From CAWCUU01 sp963798855 (GTDB lineage: Bacteria > Gemmatimonadota > Gemmatimonadetes > Longimicrobiales > RSA9): DNA of 64,000 nt. The notes under the pieces are model-generated. The model searched no databases. It had not been told where the DNA came from and saw nothing but the letters and a program-made list of their open reading frames with translations. Made by a program: the position numbers and the translations under genes. Below, piece after piece: positions 41,203 to 49,293 of the stretch (position 1 is its first letter; every line of letters begins with the position of its first letter). The DNA is taken from contig CAWCUU010000001.1 in assembly GCA_963798855.1 (NCBI GenBank), positions 186,001 through 250,000 of the forward strand, written 5' to 3'.

Positions 41203-41211
41203 TAATTATTG
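41200..41211. promoter_or_regulatory. Putative Fur/PerR autoregulatory operator
   Basis: CAATAATTATTG is a perfect 12-bp palindrome, flanked by TAT and TTG, in a region otherwise very GC-rich. It lies 25 bases upstream of the regulator's start and over the candidate -10. Fur- and PerR-type boxes are AT-rich inverted repeats of this kind (TAATNATTA core), so negative autoregulation is likely. Inferred from position and composition. Confidence 0.6.
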
Positions 41212-41236
41212 TTGGGCTACCCGCTTGGGAGGGATC

Positions 41237-41716
41237 ATGTCGTTCGTACACCTGTTCCGTCGCTACTTGCGCGAGCAGGGTCTGCCCGTGACCCAGCAGC
41301 GGGAGACGATCGCGGAGGTGGTGTTCGGCTCCGAGGGCCACCTCTCGGTGGAGGACATCGAGGAGCGGCTTCGCGAGCGTGGGGAGCGGACGGGGAAGGC
41401 GACGGTGTACCGGACGCTGGAGATGCTGGTGAAGAGCGGGCTGGTGGCGGAGCACGACTTCGGGGAGGGGTTCAAGCGGTACGAGCACCTGTTCGGGCAG
41501 CAGCCGGTGCACGAGCATCTGGTGTGCACGGAATGCGGTACCGTGACGGAGATCGAGGACGCGGAGCTGGTGCGCGTGCAGGAGGAAGTCGCGAAGGGGC
41601 ATGGATTCCTGCCGCAGCGCTATCGGCTGCAGATTTTCGGGCTGTGCGCGGCGTGTCAATCGGCCGGCCGCACAGTGGAGTGGGAAGGGTTGACCTGCCC
41701 CATCGAGGTCCTATAA
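41237..41716 (+). CDS. Fur-family metal-responsive transcription regulator
   Basis: 159 residues; ATG after GGGAGGGA. The winged-helix DNA-binding half is QQRETIAEVVFGSEGHLSVE then KATVYRTLEMLVKSGLV. The C-terminal dimerisation half has HEHLVCTECGTVTEI and FGLCAACQ, giving structural zinc cysteines C97/C100 and C137/C140. The regulator could respond to iron (Fur), zinc (Zur) or peroxide (PerR); the sequence does not decide. The upstream palindrome suggests autoregulation. The arginine decarboxylase promoter overlaps its last codons and stop. Confidence 0.92.
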   Translation: MSFVHLFRRYLREQGLPVTQQRETIAEVVFGSEGHLSVEDIEERLRERGERTGKATVYRTLEMLVKSGLVAEHDFGEGFKRYEHLFGQQPVHEHLVCTECGTVTEIEDAELVRVQEEVAKGHGFLPQRYRLQIFGLCAACQSAGRTVEWEGLTCPIEVL

Positions 41717-41717
41717 T
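41690..41717 (+). promoter_or_regulatory. Strong sigma70 promoter for the arginine decarboxylase
   Basis: TTGACC (41690-41695), 16-base spacer, TATAAT (41712-41717), a near-consensus promoter. The -10 overlaps the TAA stop codon of the fur gene. Predicted start is near 41724, about 39 bases before the decarboxylase GTG. Confidence 0.75.
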
Positions 41718-41762
41718 TCCCCGGCTCGTGGAAGGTGCCACACTGTCGGGGGAGATACGGAC

Positions 41763-42323
41763 GTGTTGAACAGCGACCAGCTTGTCCCTACGAAAGCGTT
41801 CTTCACGAAGGGAGTCGGGGTCCACAGGGAAAAGCTGACGAGCTTCGAGCTGGCGCTCCGCGATGCGGGCATCGCGGCGTACAACCTGGTCAGGGTCTCG
41901 AGCATCTTTCCCCCAGGCTGCGATCTGGTGAGCGAGGACGAGGGGCTCAGGATGCTGAGGCCGGGTCAGATCCTGTTCTGCGTGCTGGCGGAGGCCTCGA
42001 CGAATGAGCCGAGCCGCAGGGTCGCTACGTCGATCGGGCTCGCGCTGCCGAAGGACCGCAACCACCACGGCTACATCTCGGAGCACCACACCTTCGGCAT
42101 GTCGGAGCAGAGCGCCGGAGACTACGCCGAGGACCTCGCCGCGACAATGCTCGCGACGGTTCTCGGCATCGACTTCGATCCGAACGAGGCGTGGGACCTG
42201 CGGCGGGAGGAGTGGAAGATGGGCGGGGAGATCGTCGAGACGACGAATCACACGATCGTCGCCGAGGGTCCGGAGGACGGCAGCTGGGTGACGGTGATCT
42301 CGTCGGCGGTGTTCTGCGGCTGA
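41763..42323 (+). CDS. Pyruvoyl-dependent arginine decarboxylase
   Basis: 186 residues from a GTG preceded by GGGGGAG. These enzymes cleave themselves at a Ser-Ser bond to make an active pyruvoyl group, then convert arginine to agmatine. The segment NLVRVSSIFPPGC has the self-cleavage S46-S47 pair, and the N-terminal QLVPTKAFFTKGVGVHREKL and GHHGY-type region (DRNHHGYISEHHTFG) match archaeal and chlamydial PvlArgDC. Length matches the family. The gene has its own promoter and is followed by agmatinase, giving a two-step arginine to putrescine route. Confidence 0.93.
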   Translation: MLNSDQLVPTKAFFTKGVGVHREKLTSFELALRDAGIAAYNLVRVSSIFPPGCDLVSEDEGLRMLRPGQILFCVLAEASTNEPSRRVATSIGLALPKDRNHHGYISEHHTFGMSEQSAGDYAEDLAATMLATVLGIDFDPNEAWDLRREEWKMGGEIVETTNHTIVAEGPEDGSWVTVISSAVFCG

Positions 42324-42413
42324 GCCGGCGTGGCGCGTGCCGAATCGAAGAGACGGAGGGGCTCCCGGTCGGGGGCCCTCGGCGCATCGGGGGCCTGGTT
42401 CGTGGGAGGTGAG

Positions 42414-43343
42414 ATGACCTTGCCTGAGTCGTTGCGGCGGCTGCCGTGGGAGCTTCCGCACAATTTCCTGGGGCTGGATGAGGCGACGAGCGCGCTCGAG
42501 AGGGCGGGGGCGGTGGTCGTGCCGGTGCCATACGAGGCGACGACGAGCTACGGCGGCGGCGCCCGCGGCGGTCCTCGCGCCATTGTGGAGGCCTCGCGTT
42601 ACATCGAGCTGTACGACCAGGAGCTGGACGCGGAGCCGTACGAGAGGGGCGTCGCGACGCTGCCCGAGCTGGAGCTGTCGAGAGGGGATCCGGAGACGGC
42701 GATGGAAGAGCTTCGCCAGGCCTACGAGGCGGTGCTCGATGCCGCGCCGGGCGCGTTCCCGATCGTGCTCGGCGGCGAGCACGCGATCAGCGGTCCGTTG
42801 ATCGCTGCCTGGCAGCGCCGCACCGATGGTCGGCGGCTGAGCGTGCTGCAGGTGGACGCCCATACGGATCTGCGCCCGGAGTACGAGGGGACACCGTATT
42901 CGCACGCGTCGGTGATGCACACGGTGAAGGACCGTGTGGGGCTGGTCGCGGTCGGGATTCGCGCGCTTACGCGCGAGGAGCGCGAGCTCGCGCGGAGGTC
43001 GGACGATATCCATCTCTTCCTGGCAGACGACATCCACGACCGCCGCGACTGGATCGACGAGGTGATCTCACGCCTCCACGACGACGTCTACATCAGCTTC
43101 GACGTGGACGGCTTCGATCCCGCGCTGGTCCCGTCGACCGGCACGCCGGAGCCGGGCGGCCTGCAGTGGTACCCGGTGCTCGAGCTGCTGCGCCGGGTCT
43201 TCGCGGAGCGGCGGGTGCACGCCGCGGACGTCGTGGAGCTCGCGCCGATCGCGGGACTTCGCGCGCCGGACTTCCTGGTCGCGAAGCTGGTCTACAAGAT
43301 GATCGGCTACCGCTGGGCCGGAGCGCCGAAGCCTTCACGGTAG
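42414..43343 (+). CDS. speB: Agmatinase (arginase/ureohydrolase family)
   Basis: 309 residues starting at an ATG with GGGAGGTGAG upstream; a GTG at 42330 would add 28 unconserved residues. The manganese-binding motifs LGGEHAIS, LQVDAHTDLR and SFDVDGFDPALVPSTGTPEPGG are all present. It splits agmatine into putrescine and urea, consistent with the adjacent arginine decarboxylase. An arginase-like alternative is less likely given this context. Its last 37 bases overlap the end of the convergent phosphatase-like gene. Confidence 0.92.
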   Translation: MTLPESLRRLPWELPHNFLGLDEATSALERAGAVVVPVPYEATTSYGGGARGGPRAIVEASRYIELYDQELDAEPYERGVATLPELELSRGDPETAMEELRQAYEAVLDAAPGAFPIVLGGEHAISGPLIAAWQRRTDGRRLSVLQVDAHTDLRPEYEGTPYSHASVMHTVKDRVGLVAVGIRALTREERELARRSDDIHLFLADDIHDRRDWIDEVISRLHDDVYISFDVDGFDPALVPSTGTPEPGGLQWYPVLELLRRVFAERRVHAADVVELAPIAGLRAPDFLVAKLVYKMIGYRWAGAPKPSR

Positions 43344-45049
43344 CGGCGCAGCAGCGGGTGGATGTCGAGGGGGTCGCCGATCGGGTGATCGGTCGGGATC
43401 CACTCCGGCCGACAGAGGATGAAGGGCCAGAACTGGCGGCCGCCGAGCCCACCGTGCGCGCCGACCTGGTCGTCGAAGCAGACGCACTCGTCCCGCTCGG
43501 TGTCGTAGTGCCCGATCAGCACGATGTCGCCGGCGTTCGGCATGTGCACGAGCCGCAGCAGCGCGAGCCGCGCGACGGCGTCGTCGGCGTAATCGCGGAG
43601 CGGGTCGTCGCCGCTCAGCACCTCGGCGTCACCTTCGGTCGTGATCAACGCCCGTCCGAGCGCGCTCTCGACGTGTGCCCCATCCAGCATCCGCGTCGCG
43701 ACCAGGCCGATCCCCTCGTGCGCGACGAGGAAGTAGTAGAGCGCGCGCCGCTCCGCATCGCCGCGGATCTCCCGGAAAGTGAGCGGACGCTCCGGCTCGG
43801 TCCAGTAGACGTGCGCGAGCGACGACGAATAGGTGACGACGATACGGTCTTCCGCCGTCGCTCGCACGGTCTCGGCGACGAGCGGGAACGGGTTGTACTC
43901 GCGGCGTAGCCAGCGCGTGAAGCGGAGCCCCAGGTGCCGTGCGGGCCTGCTGGAGGTCTCCGACACCTCCTCCAGCTCGCGTACGAGGAAGTCCAACGCC
44001 TCCGACGGCGGGCCGTAGTCCCCCATGCCGGCCATGACGGTGACCCCGTGCTCCTGCGCGGCGATGACCGTGTCCCCGAGCGTCTCGCCATAGCGGATTC
44101 GGTAGGGGACCGAAGGCGTCTGCCCGTGGTCGCTGAGCACGATCACGTCGTAGGGGCGGCCCGGGAGCCGGCGGATCATGCGCAGGATCTCGCCGATCCG
44201 GCGGTCGAGCGCGCGGAGGCTCTTCAGCGCGGTGCCGGAGGAGGGGCCGAAGTGGTGGGCGAACTCGTCGTATGCGTTGTACGTCGTGTAGATGGCGGGC
44301 ACGCCAGTGTAGATGTCGAGCATCACGGCGAGCGTCTGCAGCTCCCGCAGGATGACGTTCGTCCCAATGTGAAGCAGGGGCAGGTACCACCAGTAGTAGG
44401 TCGACTGGCCGCGGATCTGGCTGATCAGCCGGTCGCGCTCCTCGCGCAGGTACTCCCAGGCGCTGGCCAGCAGCATTCGTACGACGCGAAGCGGGTGCAT
44501 CATCAGCAGCAGGAGCAGCCGGCCACCGCCCATCTTCTGGAACAGCGGCGGACTGTCGTGCGAGGACAGCGTGAATACCGCGCGCGATGCGCCGCCATCG
44601 TATAGATTCACGTAGCTCGAACCGCCGCTGAGCACCCCGTCCCGCGGTAACCGGTCGCGGATGAACTGCATTGACGCGGGCTGCGAGCCGATGATGATGC
44701 GCCGTTGCTTCTTCTCGTAGAACCGGAACGCCGGTATCGCGTCCTTCGTACCGTGGAAGATGGCGGCCTGGGCCGCCGGGGTCGCGCTCGGCAGGCCGGC
44801 GGGGTAGCGCCGCAGCTCCCACCCATCACGCTCGAGTAGCCGTTGCAGGTGCGGGACGTAGCCGCGGCGCAGCGCGCGCTGCAGGTCCTCGTGCGCGAGC
44901 GCGTCGATCTGCACCACGACGAAGCCCCGCTGGTCGGCCTCGTGGCGCTGCCGGCGCTCCGTCGCGAACGGGAAGTACTTCGCGCGGTAATAAAGTCGAT
45001 AGAGCGCCCGTCTGAGGCGCTTGAACCAACGATCTTCCGGAGCCGACAT
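43307..45049 (-). CDS. Alkaline phosphatase/phosphodiesterase-superfamily protein
   Basis: 580 residues. An N-terminal VVQIDALAHEDLQRALRRGY (metal-binding Asp) and LPSATPAAQAAIFHGTK (nucleophile Thr/Ser region) precede two membrane-associating segments (LLLLLMMHPLRVVRMLLAS and YYWWYLPLLHIGTNV). Then YNAYDEFAHHFGPSS and IVLSDHGQTPS supply more metal ligands, with a late GAHGGLGG His. This set fits the type I phosphodiesterase/nucleotide pyrophosphatase group in the alkaline phosphatase superfamily. The substrate may be a lipid or nucleotide phosphate. Its ATG overlaps the ATG of the divergent ccdA gene. Confidence 0.85.
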   Translation of the reverse strand: MSAPEDRWFKRLRRALYRLYYRAKYFPFATERRQRHEADQRGFVVVQIDALAHEDLQRALRRGYVPHLQRLLERDGWELRRYPAGLPSATPAAQAAIFHGTKDAIPAFRFYEKKQRRIIIGSQPASMQFIRDRLPRDGVLSGGSSYVNLYDGGASRAVFTLSSHDSPPLFQKMGGGRLLLLLMMHPLRVVRMLLASAWEYLREERDRLISQIRGQSTYYWWYLPLLHIGTNVILRELQTLAVMLDIYTGVPAIYTTYNAYDEFAHHFGPSSGTALKSLRALDRRIGEILRMIRRLPGRPYDVIVLSDHGQTPSVPYRIRYGETLGDTVIAAQEHGVTVMAGMGDYGPPSEALDFLVRELEEVSETSSRPARHLGLRFTRWLRREYNPFPLVAETVRATAEDRIVVTYSSSLAHVYWTEPERPLTFREIRGDAERRALYYFLVAHEGIGLVATRMLDGAHVESALGRALITTEGDAEVLSGDDPLRDYADDAVARLALLRLVHMPNAGDIVLIGHYDTERDECVCFDDQVGAHGGLGGRQFWPFILCRPEWIPTDHPIGDPLDIHPLLRRYREGFGAPAQR

Positions 45050-45776
45050 GGAAGGTTCGGTCTCGTTCTCCGTCGCCGTGGTCGCGGGCGTGCTGTCGTT
45101 CCTGTCGCCGTGCGTGCTGCCGCTCGTGCCGAGCTACCTCGGCTTCATCACCGGAATGTCGCTCGACGAGCTGACGGGCGGCACGCGACGTCGCGCCGTC
45201 ATCGTGCACGCCCTGCTCTTCATCGTCGGCTTCAGCATGGTCTTCCTGCTGCTCGGCGCCTCGGCGACACTGCTCGGCCGCGTGCTGCTCGGCTACAAGG
45301 AATGGATCGCCCGCATCGGTGGCGTCGCCATCGTCCTGCTCGGGCTGCACCTGCTGGGCGTCCTCCGCTTCGGTGCGCTGCTGCGCGAGCGCCGCATCCA
45401 GCTCGCGAATCGGCCGGCAGGCTATCTCGGCGCCGTTGCCATCGGCGTGGTCTTCGCCGCCGGCTGGACCCCGTGCATCGGCCCCGTGCTCGGTGCGGTG
45501 CTGACGTACGCCTCCACCCGCGACACCGTCGGCTCGGGCATGGTGCTGCTCGCCGGTTACGCGCTCGGTCTCGCGATCCCCTTCCTGCTCGCCGCTCTCG
45601 GTACCAGCTACTTCCTCGACGCGAGCCGGCGCCTGCGCCGCTTCGTGCCGGTCTTCGAGAAGGCCTCGGGCGCGGTGCTGGTCGGCGCCGGGCTGCTGCT
45701 CGCCACCGGCACGTTCCCGGCCCTCTCCACCTACTTCCTGCGGCTCACGCCCGACTTCCTGCTGAAGCGATTGTAG
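45048..45776 (+). CDS. ccdA: Cytochrome c biogenesis/thiol-transport protein CcdA
   Basis: 242 residues with six hydrophobic segments. The two conserved cysteine motifs SFLSPCVLPLVPSYLGF (C22) and AAGWTPCIGPVLG (C143) carry electrons from cytoplasmic thioredoxin to the periplasm for cytochrome c maturation or disulfide repair. GGAG precedes the ATG by 6 bases. No partner thioredoxin (ResA/CcmG) is adjacent. It is divergent from the phosphodiesterase-like gene with overlapping start codons. Confidence 0.95.
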   Translation: MEGSVSFSVAVVAGVLSFLSPCVLPLVPSYLGFITGMSLDELTGGTRRRAVIVHALLFIVGFSMVFLLLGASATLLGRVLLGYKEWIARIGGVAIVLLGLHLLGVLRFGALLRERRIQLANRPAGYLGAVAIGVVFAAGWTPCIGPVLGAVLTYASTRDTVGSGMVLLAGYALGLAIPFLLAALGTSYFLDASRRLRRFVPVFEKASGAVLVGAGLLLATGTFPALSTYFLRLTPDFLLKRL

Positions 45777-45788
45777 GCCAGCGGGCTG

Positions 45789-45816
45789 CTGCGCCGGACA
45801 CCGCACCCCGGCGCAG
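45789..45816. terminator. Possible bidirectional hairpin between ccdA and the response regulator
   Basis: CTGCGCCGG (45789-45797) pairs with CCGGCGCAG (45808-45816) across a 10-base loop in the 73-base convergent gap. There is no clear T-tract on either side, so it is only a candidate transcription end. Confidence 0.35.
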
Positions 45817-45849
45817 GCGCAGAGCCCCTCGCCTCACGGCAGAAACCGG

Positions 45850-46227
45850 CTAAAGAGATTCCAGGAAGCGGGGAATGTTCCTCAGGAGCTCGCGGGGTGC
45901 GAGGGGCTTCGCGAAGAACGACGTGCAGCCGGCCTCCAGGCAGGCGCGCTCCTCCGCTTCGCCGGTTCTGCCCGTCAGCGCGATGATCGGCGTCCGGGCC
46001 GTCTCCCGCTTCGAGCGCAGGATCCGAACCACGTCGAGGCCTGGCCGGTCGGGGAGCCCCAGATCGAGCAGGACGAGGGAGGGGGTGGCCGCGCTCACGC
46101 TGTCGAGCGCGTCGGCCGCGGTACCGGCCTCGCGCACGACGTAGCCGGCGTCCTCCAGCAGCAGCCGGAACGCGTCGCGAAGCATGGCATCATCTTCGAC
46201 CAGGAGGATGATCGGTGGGTTCTTCAT
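45850..46227 (-). CDS. Single-domain response regulator (CheY-like)
   Basis: 125 residues consisting only of a receiver domain: ILLVEDDAMLRDAF (acidic pocket), LVLLDLGLPD with phosphoacceptor D55, IIALTGRTGEAEE (Thr switch), FFAKPLAPREL (Lys). With no output domain it must act by protein contact. No histidine kinase gene is in the window. It starts 12 bases after the ABC exporter gene ends and is probably transcribed with it. Confidence 0.9.
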   Translation of the reverse strand: MKNPPIILLVEDDAMLRDAFRLLLEDAGYVVREAGTAADALDSVSAATPSLVLLDLGLPDRPGLDVVRILRSKRETARTPIIALTGRTGEAEERACLEAGCTSFFAKPLAPRELLRNIPRFLESL

Positions 46228-46239
46228 GGACGCGCGAAG

Positions 46240-48039
46240 CTATCCGCCGGCGGAGGCGCGGGCAAGCGAGTCGTCGGCCCCATTGTCGAGCTCCTCGCTG
46301 AGCAGCTGGCGGTGCAGCAGGCTGGCGTAGATCCCATCGCGGGCGAGCAGCTCCGAGTGACGCCCGCGCTCCGCGATCCGGCCGTCGTCGAGCACCAGGA
46401 TCTCGTCCGCCTCCATCACGGCTGTGACCCGGTGGCTGATGATGATCGAAGTGCGGCCACGCAGCACGCGTCTCAGCCCCTTCAGGATCGCGGTCTCGGT
46501 ATGGGTATCGACCGCGCTCAGCGCGTCGTCCAGGATCAGCACGCGGGGATCGCGCACAAGCGCGCGGGCGAGCGTCGTGCGCTGGCGCTGTCCGCCGGAG
46601 AGGTTGATGCCGCGCTCGCCGAGCCGGGTGGAGTACCCGTGCGGGAAGCCGGCGATCGTCTCCGACAGCTGCGCGACCGAGGCCGCCTCCGTGATCATCG
46701 CCTCCAGGTCATCCGCCCCGTTGCCGTCCCCGGTCAGCCCGAGCGCGATGTTCTCCGAGATCGTCGTCGAGAAGAGGAAGCTCTCCTGCGGCGCGATGCC
46801 GAGCACGGCCCGCAGCCGGCTGAGCTCCATCCGCCGCAGCGGCACCCCGTCCAGCAGCACCTCGCCGCGATCCGGGTCGTAGAGCCTCGCGATCAGCGCG
46901 ACGATCGTGGACTTCCCCGAGCCGGTGGGGCCCACGAGGGCCACCGTGCGGCCCGGCTCGATGCGGAACGACACGTCCTCCAACACCCAGCGCTCCGTGC
47001 CGGGGTAGCGGAAGGAGACGTCGCGGAACTCGATCTCGCCCCGAATCGGAGAAGGCGAGAGCGGCTCCTCCGGCTCCGGCAGCGCCGGCACCGTGCCGAG
47101 CACCCGGTTGATCCGCCCCATCGAGGCCGCGCCGCGCTGCAGCAGGTTGATCACGAAGCCGAGCGCGATCATCGGCCATGTCAGCATCGTGAGGTAGAAG
47201 CCGAACGCCACGAACTCGCCGATCGTGATCCTGCCGGCGATCACCTCGCGACCTCCCACCCACAGTACGATCACCATGCCGAGCCCCGCCAGCAGGGTGA
47301 GCAGCGGGTGGAACGCGCCGGCAGTGCGCGCGAGCGCCATGTTGCGCTGCAGGTAGTCCTCGTTCATCTCCGCGAACTGCCCGATCTGCGCCTCCTCCTG
47401 GACGTAGGCCCGCACGATCCGCACACCGGCCAGGTTCTCCTGCACGAACGTCGACAGGTCGCCGAGCTTCTCCTGGATGCGCTCGAAGCGGTGGAAGATG
47501 ACGCGGCCGAACGTCAGCGCGATCGGCGGCAGCAGCAACATCGGGATCAGCGACAGTCCGGTCAGCCTGGAGCTGATCCCCAGCATCAGCACCAGCGCGA
47601 ACGCGGTGGTCGCGATCGTGTTCACCAGGTACATCACGCCCGGGCCGATCGCCTGACGCACCGCCTGCGTGTCGTTCGTCGCCCGACTCATGATGTCGCC
47701 CGTGCGCGAGCGGGCGTAGAAGGAGGCGTCCAGCTCGAGGAGGTGGGCGAAGAAGTGGTCCCGGAGGTCCTTCTCCACCCGCCGGCTCATGCCGTTCAAC
47801 AGCTCCCGCATGCCGTAGCGCGCGGCCCCGCTCAGCAGCGCGGCGCCGATGACCAGCCCCGCGTACAGCAGCACGGTCCGCTCCGTCGCACCCGGCGCGC
47901 TCAGGGCATCGATGCCCTGACCGAGGAAGCGGGGAAGCGCGATCCCGAACCCGTTCGTCAGCACCACGAGCACCAGCCCGAGAGCGTAGCCGCCGCGGTA
48001 CGGCTTCACGTACCGCCAGATCGTCCTGAGCTCTCGCAT
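46240..48039 (-). CDS. MsbA-type ABC exporter (fused permease/ATPase)
   Basis: 599 residues: six transmembrane helices (about 20-300) then an ATPase. Walker A GPTGSGKST (370-378), signature LSGGQ (480-484), Walker B LILDD (501-505) and a switch His in IISHR. The residue after Walker B is Asp505 rather than the catalytic Glu, as in the degenerate half of heterodimeric exporters (MdlA/LmrC types); no second half is adjacent. Likely exports lipids, drugs or peptides. The 142-base divergent gap upstream separates it from the glycine-zipper lipoprotein gene. Confidence 0.92.
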   Translation of the reverse strand: MRELRTIWRYVKPYRGGYALGLVLVVLTNGFGIALPRFLGQGIDALSAPGATERTVLLYAGLVIGAALLSGAARYGMRELLNGMSRRVEKDLRDHFFAHLLELDASFYARSRTGDIMSRATNDTQAVRQAIGPGVMYLVNTIATTAFALVLMLGISSRLTGLSLIPMLLLPPIALTFGRVIFHRFERIQEKLGDLSTFVQENLAGVRIVRAYVQEEAQIGQFAEMNEDYLQRNMALARTAGAFHPLLTLLAGLGMVIVLWVGGREVIAGRITIGEFVAFGFYLTMLTWPMIALGFVINLLQRGAASMGRINRVLGTVPALPEPEEPLSPSPIRGEIEFRDVSFRYPGTERWVLEDVSFRIEPGRTVALVGPTGSGKSTIVALIARLYDPDRGEVLLDGVPLRRMELSRLRAVLGIAPQESFLFSTTISENIALGLTGDGNGADDLEAMITEAASVAQLSETIAGFPHGYSTRLGERGINLSGGQRQRTTLARALVRDPRVLILDDALSAVDTHTETAILKGLRRVLRGRTSIIISHRVTAVMEADEILVLDDGRIAERGRHSELLARDGIYASLLHRQLLSEELDNGADDSLARASAGG

Positions 48040-48181
48040 CCGCCCGCGGGCTGGGGTCTGCGCCGACTTGGCATGGCCGTTGCTCCATTACCGGCCGTCG
48101 GAGCGTTTGGAAACAAAGGATGACGCGCAACTTACCGACCCGTTTCCGGGCTTTCAAGCAGCCATGCTTCAGGAGGTCGTA

Positions 48182-49036
48182 ATGGCCAGAATCAGGCAGA
48201 TGGCCGCCATTCTCGCGTTCGTACCGGTCGCCCTCGCACCCATCGCGTGCGGTGGGGACAACGCGAACGACCGCGATGCTCTCAATCAGGACGAGCTGGG
48301 GCGCGACCTCGACCTGGCCCTCGGGCAGGACAGCCTGACGACCACTTTCGAGGACACTGCCGCCGCCGAGCAGCCGAACGCCGAGCCGGCGCCGCCGGCA
48401 CCGACGACGCGCTCGACGGCGCCTGCGCCGCGGCGGACTCAGCCCGCGCCGCGGCAGCCGCAGCCGGCGCCCGAGCCGGCGCCGCAGCCGCGCGAGGTGA
48501 CGCGCACGGTGCCGGCGGGAACGTCTCTGGCGCTGACGCTCAACGAGACGCTGTCGACGGAGACGAATCATCAGGGCGACTCGTTCTCGGCGACGCTGGC
48601 GGAGCCGATCATGGACGCGAATGGCATGGTCCTGATTCCGGCCGGAGCGACTGTGAACGGCACGGTGACGGGCGTGCAGAAGTCCGGGCACGTCGGCGAG
48701 ACGGCGGTGCTGAAGCTGGCGTTCCAGTCGATCTCGAGCGGCGGCAAGACGTACCCGCTGGAGGCCTCGGTTCTGGAGGCGAATCCGGAGCGGAAGAACC
48801 GGACGTCGACGGGTGCGAATGTGGGTAAGGTGGCCGCGGGCGCCGCCGCCGGCGCGATCCTGGGCAAGGTGCTCGGCAAGAGCACGGGTTCGACGGTGAA
48901 AGGCGCGGTGATCGGCGCCGCCGCCGGCACGGCGATCGCGATGGGCACCGCCGACGTGGACGCGGTGCTGCCGGCAGGATCGCGGGTCGTGATCCGCCTG
49001 GATGCGCCTGTGGATGTGAAAAAGACGATCAGTTGA
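48182..49036 (+). CDS. Exported glycine-zipper lipoprotein
   Basis: 284 residues; ATG after a perfect AGGAGGT. Lipobox LAPIAC at about residues 18-23. A Pro/Ala/Gln-rich linker (about 60-105) leads to a beta domain (TRTVPAGTSLALTLNETLST, EPIMDANGMVLIPAGATVNG) resembling the conjugal-transfer/OmpA-linked TrbI-like beta domains of envelope proteins. Then comes a glycine zipper (GKVAAGAAAGAILGKVLGKS, VKGAVIGAAAGTAIAMGTAD) that may insert in or line a membrane. It probably sits in the outer membrane or periplasm. A strong terminator follows. Function unknown. Confidence 0.65.
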   Translation: MARIRQMAAILAFVPVALAPIACGGDNANDRDALNQDELGRDLDLALGQDSLTTTFEDTAAAEQPNAEPAPPAPTTRSTAPAPRRTQPAPRQPQPAPEPAPQPREVTRTVPAGTSLALTLNETLSTETNHQGDSFSATLAEPIMDANGMVLIPAGATVNGTVTGVQKSGHVGETAVLKLAFQSISSGGKTYPLEASVLEANPERKNRTSTGANVGKVAAGAAAGAILGKVLGKSTGSTVKGAVIGAAAGTAIAMGTADVDAVLPAGSRVVIRLDAPVDVKKTIS

Positions 49037-49151
49037 CGCTGACGTCCCGTGCGGGCGGTCCGAAAGCCCCGCGCGCGGGTACCGGGCAGGCCGGAGCGCC
49101 GACTACCGGGGAGGCGCCTCCCGGCCGCCGGTGTCCCGCCGGATCGGGGTG

Positions 49152-49196
49152 AAGGGCCGGAGTGGCTGGGGGCCACTCCGGCCCTTGGTTCTTTTC
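49152..49196 (+). terminator. Rho-independent terminator
   Basis: AAGGGCCGGAGTGGC (49152-49166) pairs perfectly with GCCACTCCGGCCCTT (49172-49186) across a TGGGG loop, followed by GGTTCTTTTC. A 15-bp stem with a T-rich tail is the clearest intrinsic terminator in the window. It ends the lipoprotein transcript, 116 bases past its stop, before the convergent ggt gene. Confidence 0.8.
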
Positions 49197-49293
49197 GGAA
49201 GATTTTTCATCTGCCGGGAAGTTTTTTCTCGAACGCGAGCCTCGGTCGGTCGTGTCGCAGCCTCGCAGGGGGCAGGAGCCGCCCGGACCGAGC

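Noticed and set aside
46312..48123. Long open frame on the plus strand opposite the ABC exporter
   Set aside because: Its product is an Arg/His-rich translation of the complement; high GC creates such antisense frames, and the minus strand is a clear exporter.
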